Assembly (NCBI GenBank): GCA_902537415.1
Contig: CACBBC010000014.1
Span: forward strand, 1-43,128
DNA length: 43,128 bases
Source of the DNA: an uncultured Alphaproteobacteria bacterium
GTDB lineage: Bacteria > Pseudomonadota > Alphaproteobacteria > Rhodobacterales > Rhodobacteraceae
Reading direction: 5' to 3'
The translations under genes were made by a program, and so were the position numbers. A model generated the notes under the pieces. That model made no database searches. It saw only the letters and a list, made by a program, of their open reading frames with translations, and was not told where the DNA came from. Shown piece after piece: positions 23,825-32,554 of the stretch (the stretch's first letter is position 1; each line of letters begins with the position of its first letter).

Positions 23825-24646
23825 CTAATTTTTCTTACAAATCAACCTTATACCGCCAATAACATTTTCAGCAAAACACTCCGCAGCGGTTTTATAGAAT
23901 TCTTCAATTGTAATATACCCTTCAACACCGTGAATTTTTTCGTGTTGGTTTCTATTAGCTTGAAGCAACTTCAATCGTTCATTTGTAAAACTTTCCCAGT
24001 CTGATGACATATCCTTATGCTCAACAATTTCAAAACCAACGTTAGCACAGGTATCTAAATAATCAGAATATTTTTCCAATGAATTTGCAAAGAGTTTCTT
24101 TTCTAACATTTCCTTATGAGAGCTCTCAAACCCGCTCCCAAAAGTAAGGTCTTCAATGAAGAGCATCCCATTTTTATTCAACAAGTTAAAAAGTTTGTCA
24201 GTATATTTCTTTCGATAAGGAATATGGTATAAGGCTAACCAAGAAACAATTTTATTAAAACAAGCACTCTTTTGGGAAAAATTTAGAAAATCTTGGTTTA
24301 TGTGTGTGACGAATCTTTGAAGGCCTGTTCTAAGTGTCAACTCCTTCCCGACCTCTGAATAATCTTGCTGTAGTTCCAAAGCGGAAACATACGCTCTTGT
24401 TTTATAAGCAATGTATCGAGATGGGCCTCCCCAGCCAGCCCCTACCTCCAAGACATTATCATTTTCCTGAATATTAATAGTCTCTATAGCCTCTTGAACG
24501 CTTAACGTGCCATGATAGTGCAATTGGTCAAATTGATTTACGTCCTCTAGACTAAGCTTATCGTCTTCCGCATAACCGAGCGCTTTCAAATCTTTGAATA
24601 TTCTGTAAGCATCAGAATAAAGTTTCATTTTTTTTATGTTATTCAT
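23825..24646 (-). CDS. SAM-dependent methyltransferase
   Basis: 273 residues from the ATG at 24646. A GTG at 24661 and an ATG at 24628 are also possible, and none has a clear Shine-Dalgarno. It holds 'NVLEVGAGWGGPSRYIA' (motif I) and 'VSALELQQDY' (motif II), and 'FNKIVSWLALYHIPY' is motif IV. The preceding 'FDQLHYHGTLSVQEAIE' is typical of methyltransferases acting on small amines or lipids, such as sarcosine/dimethylglycine or phosphoethanolamine enzymes. It begins after the CMD gene on the same strand (22 bases), so it may be co-transcribed. The acceptor is unknown. Confidence 0.82.
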   Translation of the reverse strand: MNNIKKMKLYSDAYRIFKDLKALGYAEDDKLSLEDVNQFDQLHYHGTLSVQEAIETINIQENDNVLEVGAGWGGPSRYIAYKTRAYVSALELQQDYSEVGKELTLRTGLQRFVTHINQDFLNFSQKSACFNKIVSWLALYHIPYRKKYTDKLFNLLNKNGMLFIEDLTFGSGFESSHKEMLEKKLFANSLEKYSDYLDTCANVGFEIVEHKDMSSDWESFTNERLKLLQANRNQHEKIHGVEGYITIEEFYKTAAECFAENVIGGIRLICKKN

Positions 24647-24668
24647 ATTAAATAACAGCACTATTTCT

Positions 24669-25058
24669 TTAAATTAAATTCTCTTCTTCTAAAACCTTTC
24701 TTGCAACCCTAAAGCATTCCACAGCTTGTGGTACACCGCAATAAATACCAATAACGTGTATAATTGCCCGCAATTCATTTTTAGAAACTCCATTTTTTAT
24801 TGCTCCTCTAAAATGTGTTTCCCACTCTGTCATTTTTCCAAGAGCACCAATCATTGAAAGATTCATCATTGATCGTGTTTTTGCGTCAATTGCTTCATCA
24901 CCCCAACCAAAACCCCAACACCAGGCTGTCATTGCTTCTTGAAAAGGTCGGGAGAATTCGTCTGCTTCTTCCAGGTTTTTCTTTACATAATCCTCTCCAA
25001 CCGTCGATACTCTCTGCTTTATACCCTTTTCAAATAGGTCCTCAGTAAAAATAGACAT
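24669..25058 (-). CDS. Carboxymuconolactone decarboxylase family protein (PcaC-like, no CxxC)
   Basis: 129 residues with the full CMD pattern: 'AWCWGFGWGDEAIDAKTRSM', 'LGKMTEWETHFRGAIKNGVS', 'ELRAIIHVIGIYCGVPQA' and 'FRVARKVLEE'. The redox CxxC of AhpD-type members is absent (E-W-E at that place), so it is closer to PcaC-like decarboxylases or to other non-peroxidase members. The ATG has an excellent Shine-Dalgarno (AAGGAG, 7 nt). It lies between a GST and a methyltransferase gene on one strand. Protocatechuate pathway genes are not nearby, so a different substrate is likely. Confidence 0.87.
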   Translation of the reverse strand: MSIFTEDLFEKGIKQRVSTVGEDYVKKNLEEADEFSRPFQEAMTAWCWGFGWGDEAIDAKTRSMMNLSMIGALGKMTEWETHFRGAIKNGVSKNELRAIIHVIGIYCGVPQAVECFRVARKVLEEENLI

Positions 25059-25109
25059 AAATATTCTCCTTTTTATATAATTTTTGTGGCACTTCTTGCT
25101 AACTGAAAT

Positions 25110-25718
25110 TTATAGCTTGTGAGATGATAACACTTTCTTTACCGCATCATCTTCTTTCATGTGAGAAATAAATTTACCTAAATTATCCTTATCATTAAGT
25201 AAATTATCTATACTAGGGTCCCATCTCGTTACCATATACAAATAATAATCCACTGCTGATTTGTTTTCCCCTAATAAATAAGGATTAAGTTTCATATTTA
25301 TATATTTGTAAGCGGTTTCACGGTCTTGAGCGGCTAGCTTTCCAACATCCTCTGCAACATCTTTAGGTGCATAACGGTGCGAGTAAAACTGTCTATGATA
25401 TCCTGCATATATTGACGTCGCTATCATTGCTAAATACTGCCATAAAAGGTTACGCTGAGACGAGGAGCTGTGAGGAGCCAATTGAGGAAACTTTTCTATC
25501 AAATGGGTCACAATTGCTACTGTTTCAAATATGGTTTGCCCGTCTGGACAGACTAAAACTGGAATTTTTGAAAAAGGACTTATACTCTTAAATTCATCCT
25601 GCTGTGCCTCTTCGATAGATATATTTTTAAACTCATACTCAACATTTGCAGCAGTTAACAAAAACTCAGCGATCAATGATCCTGCCCTCGGACGCCCTAT
25701 TACTACGTATTTTTTCAT
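25110..25718 (-). CDS. Glutathione S-transferase family protein
   Basis: 202 residues. The N-terminal thioredoxin-fold domain reads 'KYVVIGRPRAGSLIAEFLLT', 'ISPFSKIPVLV', 'TIFETVAIVTHLIEKF' (the cis-Pro and Glu/Thr that bind glutathione). The all-helical C-terminal domain follows. It may act in detoxification, isomerisation or as a catabolic glutathione-dependent enzyme. Upstream AAAGGAATATT serves as Shine-Dalgarno. It is the first gene of a minus-strand set ending with the glutamine-synthetase-like gene. The substrate is unknown. Confidence 0.85.
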   Translation of the reverse strand: MKKYVVIGRPRAGSLIAEFLLTAANVEYEFKNISIEEAQQDEFKSISPFSKIPVLVCPDGQTIFETVAIVTHLIEKFPQLAPHSSSSQRNLLWQYLAMIATSIYAGYHRQFYSHRYAPKDVAEDVGKLAAQDRETAYKYINMKLNPYLLGENKSAVDYYLYMVTRWDPSIDNLLNDKDNLGKFISHMKEDDAVKKVLSSHKL

Positions 25719-25802
25719 ACAATATTCCTTTCAGGGTGGTATTAATTTAAAGTATATAAAGCAATTAAATATTAGAGTATAAAATCAGAAGATTATTAAA
25801 AG

Positions 25803-27101
25803 ATGTTTTTATATAATGAAATTCAAAAAAGAGAAGCTAATCGAGAACGGGTAAGGGTTGGACTAATTGGCGCCGGTAAATTTGGATCCATGTTTTTATC
25901 TCAAGCACCGTTCACAATTGGTTTAGAAGTTAGTTCAATTGTCGATATCAGCGTAGAAAATGCTAAAAAAAATTGCAGAGATGTAGGCTGGACTGAAGAA
26001 CAGATAGAGTCAGTATTATTTTTTGATAATTTGAAAAAGATGATCTCTCAGACCAAAATAGATGTATTGGTAGAAGCTACCGGAGATCCTGTAGAGGGAA
26101 CAAAACATGCACTTATTGCTATAGAGCAAGGGTTGGATATTGTTATGGTAAATGTTGAGGCTGATGTGTTGAGCGGACCATATTTAGCAAAAGAAGCGGA
26201 GAAGGCTGGTATTGTTTATTCTATGGCTTATGGCGATCAACCTGCTCTTACTACGGAACTCGTTGAATGGGCACGTGCTTCTGGTTTTCACGTGGTCGCA
26301 GCAGGCAAAGGAACAAAATATCTACCTGAATATCATTATAGTACACCCGATACCGTTTGGGATTACTATGGGTTAAATAGAGAAGAGGCTTTATCTGCCG
26401 GAATGAATAGTAGAATGTTTAATTCTTTTTTGGATGGAACAAAATCTGCTTTGGAAATGGCTGCAATAAGCAACGCCACATTATTAAAACCACCTTCCAA
26501 TGGCCTGCAGTTTCCTCCAGCTGGAATGGACCATCTCTCTCATGTTTTGAGACCTCAAGTTGATGGAGGTATTTTAGAGTCATCTGGCACGGTTGAAGTC
26601 GTATCTTCTTTAGAGAGAGATGGAAGACCAGTTTTTAAAGACCTTAGGTGGGGCGTTTATGTAGTGCTTGAAGCAGCAAATGAATATGCAGCAAAATGTT
26701 TTACTCAATACGGAATGAATACAGATGATACAGGACGATATTCTTCAATGTACAAGCCATTTCATCTTATAGGCATGGAATTGAACACATCGATCTTCTC
26801 CGCTGCTATTTTAAAGAAAGCTACTGGATTCACGAAAGAATTTTCTGGAGATGTAATTGCGACTGCAAAACAAAATCTAAAAAAAGGTCAATTATTGGAT
26901 GGTGAAGGAGGGTTTACTGTTTGGGGAAAACTTTACCAAGCAAATTTTGCAAAACAAATAAATGGGCTACCGATAGGTCTCGCTAATAATGTTAAATTAA
27001 AGAGGAACATTGAAAAAGATAAACCAGTATGTTGGTCGGATGTCGACGTTGATATAAACTGTCCAGCGGTTAAGATACGAGAAAAAATAAAATTAAGCTG
27101 A
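25803..27101 (+). CDS. Homoserine-dehydrogenase-like NAD(P) oxidoreductase with SAF domain (COG4091)
   Basis: 432 residues. The Rossmann motif 'VGLIGAGKFGSMFLSQ' (GxGxxG at 23-28) starts the NAD(P)-binding domain. The middle has 'LVEATGDPVEGTKHALIAIE' and 'VMVNVEADVLSG', as in homoserine dehydrogenase relatives. The C-terminus from about 350 has the SAF-like 'VIATAKQNLKKGQLLDGEGG'. This is the COG4091 'predicted homoserine dehydrogenase' type, whose substrate is mostly unknown and which occurs in catabolic clusters. Two SDR genes and an MFS carrier follow on the same strand. The family is sure, the reaction not. Confidence 0.85.
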   Translation: MFLYNEIQKREANRERVRVGLIGAGKFGSMFLSQAPFTIGLEVSSIVDISVENAKKNCRDVGWTEEQIESVLFFDNLKKMISQTKIDVLVEATGDPVEGTKHALIAIEQGLDIVMVNVEADVLSGPYLAKEAEKAGIVYSMAYGDQPALTTELVEWARASGFHVVAAGKGTKYLPEYHYSTPDTVWDYYGLNREEALSAGMNSRMFNSFLDGTKSALEMAAISNATLLKPPSNGLQFPPAGMDHLSHVLRPQVDGGILESSGTVEVVSSLERDGRPVFKDLRWGVYVVLEAANEYAAKCFTQYGMNTDDTGRYSSMYKPFHLIGMELNTSIFSAAILKKATGFTKEFSGDVIATAKQNLKKGQLLDGEGGFTVWGKLYQANFAKQINGLPIGLANNVKLKRNIEKDKPVCWSDVDVDINCPAVKIREKIKLS

Positions 27102-27120
27102 AATAAAGATTACCTAAGCG

Positions 27121-27145
27121 TTAATTAATAAGTATCATTAATTAA
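27121..27145. promoter_or_regulatory. 9-bp perfect inverted repeat upstream of SDR gene
   Basis: TTAATTAAT at 27121-27129 is mirrored by ATTAATTAA at 27137-27145 around a 7-base spacer, 25 bases before the likely start of the next gene. It could be an operator, but the arms are all A/T and chance is possible in this genome. Confidence 0.25.
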
Positions 27146-27169
27146 ATTGCAATTATTTTGGGGGCTTTT

Positions 27170-27862
27170 ATGGCAGGTTCGGTATTGATTGTGGGCGTTG
27201 GTTTAGGCCTAAGCGCTTCATTAGCGCGACTGTTTCATTCTGAAAAGAAAACTATTTGTTTAGCATCAAGAAATACAGAAAAATTAGCATCGCTTAAAGA
27301 GGAAACAAATGCTAACGTTTATACCTGTGATGCTTCTGACCCAATTCATGTAGAGGAGTTATTCAAGAAAACTGACGAGGTAATAGGAACTCCGGAAATT
27401 GTAATCTACAACCCTTCGGCTCGGGTTAGAGGGTCTATTGTAGACTTGGACCCTCATGAAACTAAAAAAGCTATTGAAACAACGTGCTACGGAGGCTTTC
27501 TAGTTGCACAGCAAGCTGCAAAAAGAATGTTAAAAAAAGGAGGAGGAAATATCTTCTTAACCAGTGCATCAGCAGCAGTTAAGGGCTTCCCTCTCTCTTC
27601 AGTGTTTGCAATGGGAAAGTTTGGATTGAGAGGCCTAGCACAATCATTAGCAAGAGAACTGCATCCCCAAAACATACACATAGGCCATTTCGTTATTGAT
27701 GGGGGCATAAGTGCAGCCCATCGTGAAGAGAGACAAGAAGACGGCTCTTACAAATTTTTAGATCCTGACGAAATCGCAAAAAGCTATTTGCATTTTTATC
27801 AACAACATAAAAGCTCCTGGTCTTGGGAAATTGAGTTGCGACCTTGGGTTGAAAAATTTTAG
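27170..27862 (+). CDS. SDR-family protein with catalytic Tyr replaced by Phe
   Basis: 230 residues from the ATG at 27170, preceded by GGGGG 5 nt upstream. A TTG at 27158 is less likely. It has the SDR coenzyme loop 'IVGVGLGLSASLARLF', 'IYNPSARV' in place of NNAG, and the active site 'SSVFAMGKFGLRGLAQSLAREL'. F146 stands where the catalytic Tyr should be, with K150 kept. 'HIGHFVIDGGI' is typical of a recognised non-canonical SDR group. Without the Tyr a normal hydride transfer is not expected, so it may bind substrate, act as a partner or use another base. It lies between a COG4091 dehydrogenase and a canonical SDR. Function unknown. Confidence 0.82.
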   Translation: MAGSVLIVGVGLGLSASLARLFHSEKKTICLASRNTEKLASLKEETNANVYTCDASDPIHVEELFKKTDEVIGTPEIVIYNPSARVRGSIVDLDPHETKKAIETTCYGGFLVAQQAAKRMLKKGGGNIFLTSASAAVKGFPLSSVFAMGKFGLRGLAQSLARELHPQNIHIGHFVIDGGISAAHREERQEDGSYKFLDPDEIAKSYLHFYQQHKSSWSWEIELRPWVEKF

Positions 27863-27884
27863 TTGCAATTAAAAAATAAAAGAA

Positions 27885-28670
27885 GTGGCAGAGAATTTTA
27901 AAAAGAAAATATGCCTAATTACCGGGGCTCGTAAAGGAATTGGACTATCTATAGGGCAAACGTTAGCCCAAAATGGTTATAGAGTGATATTTTCTGGTCG
28001 GAAGCTAAATGATTGTAAAGACACCGTAAATCAGCTTGTGACAGACGGCTTTCAAGCAGTTGAATCTCCAATAAATTTATCAAACCTTTCTTCTTTGAAA
28101 GAGCAAACGGAGATGGCCTTATCAATTTGGGGAACTGTTGATATTTTAATCAATAATGGTGCGGTAATTGAACCTATTACTTCGTTAGAAAAAATAGAAT
28201 TACAAGACTTTGAGAAAGCCGTTAGGGTGAATTATTTAGCTCCGTCTTTATTAATATCATATTGTTGGAACAATCTTCAAAAAAATAAAGGAAAAGTAAT
28301 AAATGTGCTATCAGGCGCATCAATAAACGCAATAGAAGGTTGGACAGCCTATTGCTCAACAAAAGCCGCACTTCATATGATTAATCAGCAAACACATCTT
28401 GAAGGTAACCAGTATGGCATCTCATCAATTGGACTAAGCCCTGGGATGGTTGACACCGATATGCAAGGTAAAATTAGAGCTAGTGGGATAAATAAAGTCT
28501 CAAAAGTAAGAAAAGAAGACCTTATAAACTCAAAAAAAACAGGCTTATTTGCTTTATGGTGTGCTTCAAGTAACGCCAATGAATTTTCGGGGAAAATGAT
28601 ATCAGAGAGTGATCAGATTGTTAGTGCTAAATACGAGGCTTGGATAAGTGCGCAGAATCTTAAGTTGTAA
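27885..28670 (+). CDS. Short-chain dehydrogenase/reductase (canonical)
   Basis: 261 residues from a GTG at 27885, 22 bases after the preceding SDR stop. No strong Shine-Dalgarno is visible, so it is likely coupled. It contains the coenzyme loop 'LITGARKGIGLSIGQTLA', 'ILINNGAVIEPI' and the triad S143/Y156/K160 ('NVLSGASINAIEGWTAYCSTKAAL'). The C-terminus 'GLSPGMVDTDMQG' is usual. It oxidises or reduces an alcohol/ketone pair with NAD(P). The substrate may be shared with the neighbouring COG4091 enzyme and transporter (inference). Confidence 0.87.
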   Translation: MAENFKKKICLITGARKGIGLSIGQTLAQNGYRVIFSGRKLNDCKDTVNQLVTDGFQAVESPINLSNLSSLKEQTEMALSIWGTVDILINNGAVIEPITSLEKIELQDFEKAVRVNYLAPSLLISYCWNNLQKNKGKVINVLSGASINAIEGWTAYCSTKAALHMINQQTHLEGNQYGISSIGLSPGMVDTDMQGKIRASGINKVSKVRKEDLINSKKTGLFALWCASSNANEFSGKMISESDQIVSAKYEAWISAQNLKL

Positions 28671-28781
28671 CTTTTACATTAAGCACTTAAAATTTGACCA
28701 TGGTGCCTTGCCTATCATTAGGCATGCAGTGTCTTGAGCCTTTTTAAATTGTGCAGAAAAAACTGTTTTAAAGGATAGAAA

Positions 28782-29996
28782 TTGAGCAGCGAAAATAGTG
28801 TAGCTAGAGATCCCCTTTATGGATGGGTAATGGTCATTTCTGTCTTTACTCTAACCGCTCTTTCATTTGGCACAATGGGTTCGATATCTGTTTTCTTAAA
28901 GCCATTATCAAATGAATTTGGGTGGACACGCGCGAATACAGCTTTTGGCTACACTGTTGCGTCTTTAGGATCTGCTTTTTTTGGCATAATTTGGGGTTAT
29001 ATTGCCGATAAATATGGAACAAGGCTTTTCGGCTTTTTTGCTACCTTCTTTATGGTCTCTTGCTTATTTTTATTGGGCAAGCAGAGTAGTATTCTCCATT
29101 TTTATACATTATATTTTTGTTTTGGTGCTTTTGGGAATGCTGTTGTTGGCTCTCCTCTTTATGCCAATGTGGGCTTTTGGTTCAAGAAAAATCCTGGCTT
29201 AGCAATTGGAATAACTGCGGCGGGTGGGGCAGCTGGCCAAGGGTTAATTCCTTTATTATCGACATATCTAATCAAGGCTTACGGATGGCAAGATGCGTAT
29301 ATGTATCTGTCCTACATATATCTTTTGATAATGGCTCCTTTTTCTTTCCTGATCAAGGAGTCGCCATGGCGAGAAAATGCTCGTATTGCCAAAAGAGATG
29401 CCTTCAGGGATTTTCCACTTAGTGAAAAAGAAGTTATTACTTGGATTTCGTGTGCTGTGATTTTTTGCTGTATATGCATGTCGGTACCTATCGTTCATTT
29501 AATACCCTTACTTACGGACGCCTCATTCTCAGAGGACTTTGCCGCGAGCGTTTTCCTTGTTCTAATGGTCTTTGGAATTGTTGGACGTATAATTAGTGGA
29601 AAACTTGGAGATATTATTGGTGCCCTACCTACATATATTCTAATGTCTATCGGCCAAACAATTACGGTTCTTGGCTTCCCATACATAGATTTAAAAGTTG
29701 GTTTATTTATTCTTGCTGGGGCTTTTGGTTTTACATATTCCGGTGTAATGTCAGCAATATTAGTCTGTGCAAGAATGATGGTATCAGCAAAGTTAGCTGG
29801 CAGAGCAATGGCCCTAGGTTCTTTTTTTGGTTGGGTAGGTATGGGCTTAGGTGGGTATTTTGGAGGGTTACTTTTTGATATAAAAGGCGATTATACTTGG
29901 TCATTCCAGTTTGCATCGCTTATGGGGTCTGTTAATCTTTTAATTCTCTGGCAATTTCACTTACGAATAAAGGCTAAGCAAGTAGTGATCGCTTGA
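28782..29996 (+). CDS. MFS transporter (monocarboxylate/OFA type)
   Basis: 404 residues with twelve predicted membrane segments. The N-terminal 'YGWVMVISVFTLTALSFGTMGSIS' and 'LKPLSNEFGWTRANTAFGYTVASL' are typical of the OFA/MCT branch of MFS, and motif A is 'GYIADKYGTRLF'. It is an inner-membrane carrier for small acids. The TTG start at 28782 has AAAGGA 7 nt upstream. It follows the two SDR genes after 111 bases and ends 2 bases before the convergent M24 gene. Its substrate is probably the acid handled by the COG4091/SDR enzymes (inference). Confidence 0.9.
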   Translation: MSSENSVARDPLYGWVMVISVFTLTALSFGTMGSISVFLKPLSNEFGWTRANTAFGYTVASLGSAFFGIIWGYIADKYGTRLFGFFATFFMVSCLFLLGKQSSILHFYTLYFCFGAFGNAVVGSPLYANVGFWFKKNPGLAIGITAAGGAAGQGLIPLLSTYLIKAYGWQDAYMYLSYIYLLIMAPFSFLIKESPWRENARIAKRDAFRDFPLSEKEVITWISCAVIFCCICMSVPIVHLIPLLTDASFSEDFAASVFLVLMVFGIVGRIISGKLGDIIGALPTYILMSIGQTITVLGFPYIDLKVGLFILAGAFGFTYSGVMSAILVCARMMVSAKLAGRAMALGSFFGWVGMGLGGYFGGLLFDIKGDYTWSFQFASLMGSVNLLILWQFHLRIKAKQVVIA

Positions 29997-29998
29997 AA

Positions 29999-31171
29999 CT
30001 AACTTATAACCGGCAACTCTTTTGTTGCTCTTTTTGTTAATAGAACTGGTCCATCCTTTGAAACAAAAATATTTTCTTCATGAACTATAATTTTTCCAGG
30101 TTTATACTCCATCGACGGCTCGATAGTGAGAACCATATTTTCCTGAATAATAGAGTTATCAAAAGATGAGATTGATGGTGGCTCGGTTAGTTGTAGCCCA
30201 ACTCCATGACCATATCTACCTTCACCTTTAACCATAAAACCAAAGTCTTCAATTTTTTTGTTTATTTTTTTCCATACATCTTGTGTCTTCATACCTGGGA
30301 CTAAATTTTTAATGCCTTCCTCTGTTGCATGCCATAAAATTTCATTTGTTCTCTTGAGTTCGTCGGATACTGTTCCAATTGTAAAGTTTCTGTCAAAATC
30401 ACAAAAATAACCATCATATGTTGCACCTGTATCTATAAAAAGGAAGTCTCCTGAAGAAATTAATTTATGTGTTGGATTTCCTATAATCTGAGAGACACCT
30501 CCTTTCCCCGACACAACCGGCAAATAGGGAATATTATCCGCTCCCCTCTTGAGAATTTCTCTCTTAACTTTAATTGATGCACTCCGCTCGCTGTCGTTCA
30601 CAGATATAATTGTGGGTAATATTTCAAACACTTCACTAACGATTTGCGCTACTTTTTCTATTTTTTTTATTTCATTAAAAGACTTAACCGTTCGAAGTGC
30701 CCAGATCAAAGAGGTTCCATCAAAAATATTAAACTTAAAGTTATCTTGGAGAAGACCAAAATCTAATACCGGCATTCTGATACTCATCTCTTTTCCTAAT
30801 TCAGAACCAATTGCTCCAAAACGACTTGGAAGAGACTCTAAGAGAGATTTTAAGGGAGAAATGTCATCTCCGTTGAAATTGGGAGATGCCCATGTATGAA
30901 TATCTTTGACAAACGTTTTTTTGAAAATATTTTCACCTATATCAGGTATTATAGCTATAGGAGCTCCAGAAGGTGGTAAGACTAGGAACCATGGTCTGGT
31001 AGGACTCTCCCAGAAGTTCGTATCAATACCAGTAAAATATCTCAGGTTTGCTGGAATGGTAATTAATAGAGCGTCGAGTTTATTTTGGTATAAAAGTTCT
31101 TGAGCTCTTTGAAGACGAATTTCAAATTCCTCATTTGAAAAACCATACTCCAGTGTTTTGGCATTTCTCAT
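29999..31171 (-). CDS. M24 family metallopeptidase (Xaa-Pro peptidase/creatinase type)
   Basis: 390 residues. The 'pita-bread' C-terminal domain has all five metal ligands: D247 and D258 ('FLFIDTGATYDGYFCDFDRNF'), H322 ('YGHGVGL'), E351 ('LTIEPSMEY') and E366 ('HEENIFV'). The N-terminal domain matches the creatinase/prolidase type ('QNKLDALLITIPANLRYFTGI'). It hydrolyses an X-Pro peptide or a small C-N substrate such as an ectoine or creatine analogue. It is cytosolic. The PuuB-like flavoenzyme gene ends 55 bases upstream of it on the same strand. Specificity is unresolved. Confidence 0.88.
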   Translation of the reverse strand: MRNAKTLEYGFSNEEFEIRLQRAQELLYQNKLDALLITIPANLRYFTGIDTNFWESPTRPWFLVLPPSGAPIAIIPDIGENIFKKTFVKDIHTWASPNFNGDDISPLKSLLESLPSRFGAIGSELGKEMSIRMPVLDFGLLQDNFKFNIFDGTSLIWALRTVKSFNEIKKIEKVAQIVSEVFEILPTIISVNDSERSASIKVKREILKRGADNIPYLPVVSGKGGVSQIIGNPTHKLISSGDFLFIDTGATYDGYFCDFDRNFTIGTVSDELKRTNEILWHATEEGIKNLVPGMKTQDVWKKINKKIEDFGFMVKGEGRYGHGVGLQLTEPPSISSFDNSIIQENMVLTIEPSMEYKPGKIIVHEENIFVSKDGPVLLTKRATKELPVIS

Positions 31172-31225
31172 TCCCTAACTTTAGATAAAAAATTATTCAA
31201 TTGTCGATTAACTTTTACTTTTTAA

Positions 31226-32524
31226 TTAAGCGACGTCAAAATAATCTTTCATCTGCAGATATTTATACTTCATCTCAGCGATATAGGGACCAATTAAACC
31301 ACCGTTCCATTTTCTTCTAAATCTATTAAAAACTTCATACTTATTATTTTTTCCAAGGATAAAATCGGCAAGAACCATAGCAGACCCCGGAGCTGTATTC
31401 ATTCCATGTCCTCCAAATCCCATGATGGTGAATACATTTTTTTCTTCATTTCCAATCTTAGTAGAGCCAACATACGGCATATAATGACTTGCATAGGCCA
31501 TATTTCCAGACCAAACATAATCCATTTCTACATTTCTTAACTCAGGAAAAAAATAATTTATTTCTTTTGAAATTGCTCTTTTTAAATTTTGATAAGTAAA
31601 TTTTCCGACTGCTGATATACCCCTTCCCCATGAGAGCCTATTTCCAGGCAGAACGCGGTAGTAATTTCCAGCCCTTCGGTTATCACTAAATCCTAACGGT
31701 TTCTTCAGCACGGATTGCAGTTCATTCCCTATTGGCTTCGTTACACCTATAAAGGTTTTTATGGGTAACCAGTAACTTTTTAGATCCTTTATTTCTTTTC
31801 CACCATAGCCTCCTGTAGCAAATACTATCTTTTCAGATTGAATGTTTACCATTTCATTCTCATTGAAAACACTAGAATTTATCTTTGCACCATCCATTTG
31901 GTAGCTGACAAACTTGCAATTTTCAAAAATAGATGCTCCCATTTTACTACAATCCTTGGCAAGCGCATGCATAAAGTTTAAAGGGTGAAATTGAAAGGAA
32001 TCCTGCCTAAAAACGCCACAAGTATATTTATCAGAACACACATACTTATTAAGCTTTTCCTTATTAAGGAACTCCTCATTTTGATGAAATAATTTATTCT
32101 GAGCGATTACGTGTTTTTTTACTTTTTCAACATTATTTGTGAGAAAACATTTTAGAACACCCGATTGAAGATTGGTGTGTTCATATCCCTCTGAAAGACA
32201 CTTTTTTTTCATCCATTTTACACCAGAAGCTGCGATCTTTTCCAATGTGACCACCTCTTCTTTTGATAAGTACTTTAATAACACATCATAGTCCTGTGCC
32301 CAACCGGAGAGACAAAAGCCACCATTTCGTCCAGACGCTCCACTACCAATATGGTTTTCTTCGATTAATACTGCATCAACATTATTTTTCTTTAGTTTAT
32401 ATAGTAGACTGAGACCAGCAAGACCTCCACCTACTATCAGAACAGCACATTTATGGTTATTTGTAAGATGCTCTTTCTGTCCAAACCTATTAATTAAGGT
32501 GTCATCATACCAAGTATTATTCAT
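31226..32524 (-). CDS. FAD-dependent oxidoreductase, PuuB-like DAO family
   Basis: 432 residues. An N-terminal tail 'WYDDTLINRF' precedes the FAD motif 'VLIVGGGLAGLSLLYKL' and the 'GSGASGRNGGFCLSG' loop that positions the flavin. These are the hallmarks of gamma-glutamylputrescine oxidase and related DAO enzymes. 'FTIMGFGGHGMNTAPGSAMVLAD' closes the FAD site. It probably oxidises a gamma-glutamylated or free amine. It sits 31 bases downstream of the CyaC-like cyclase gene on the same strand and upstream of the M24 gene. No clear Shine-Dalgarno precedes the ATG at 32524. Confidence 0.86.
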   Translation of the reverse strand: MNNTWYDDTLINRFGQKEHLTNNHKCAVLIVGGGLAGLSLLYKLKKNNVDAVLIEENHIGSGASGRNGGFCLSGWAQDYDVLLKYLSKEEVVTLEKIAASGVKWMKKKCLSEGYEHTNLQSGVLKCFLTNNVEKVKKHVIAQNKLFHQNEEFLNKEKLNKYVCSDKYTCGVFRQDSFQFHPLNFMHALAKDCSKMGASIFENCKFVSYQMDGAKINSSVFNENEMVNIQSEKIVFATGGYGGKEIKDLKSYWLPIKTFIGVTKPIGNELQSVLKKPLGFSDNRRAGNYYRVLPGNRLSWGRGISAVGKFTYQNLKRAISKEINYFFPELRNVEMDYVWSGNMAYASHYMPYVGSTKIGNEEKNVFTIMGFGGHGMNTAPGSAMVLADFILGKNNKYEVFNRFRRKWNGGLIGPYIAEMKYKYLQMKDYFDVA

Positions 32525-32554
32525 ATAATGATATTATATAGTTATATCAAAAAT

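Noticed and set aside
28709-28724. TGCCTA-TCAT-TAGGCA hairpin as a terminator.
   Set aside because: Only 6 bp, and the T-run comes about 14 bases later. Too weak to call.
29999-31171. M24 gene as a DMSP lyase DddP, tempting in a marine-looking genome.
   Set aside because: DddP has a D-x-D pair and an ISRTWW-type motif at the metal site. This protein has the ordinary peptidase pattern IDTG...CDFDR with D247, D258, H322, E351, E366 and is shorter.
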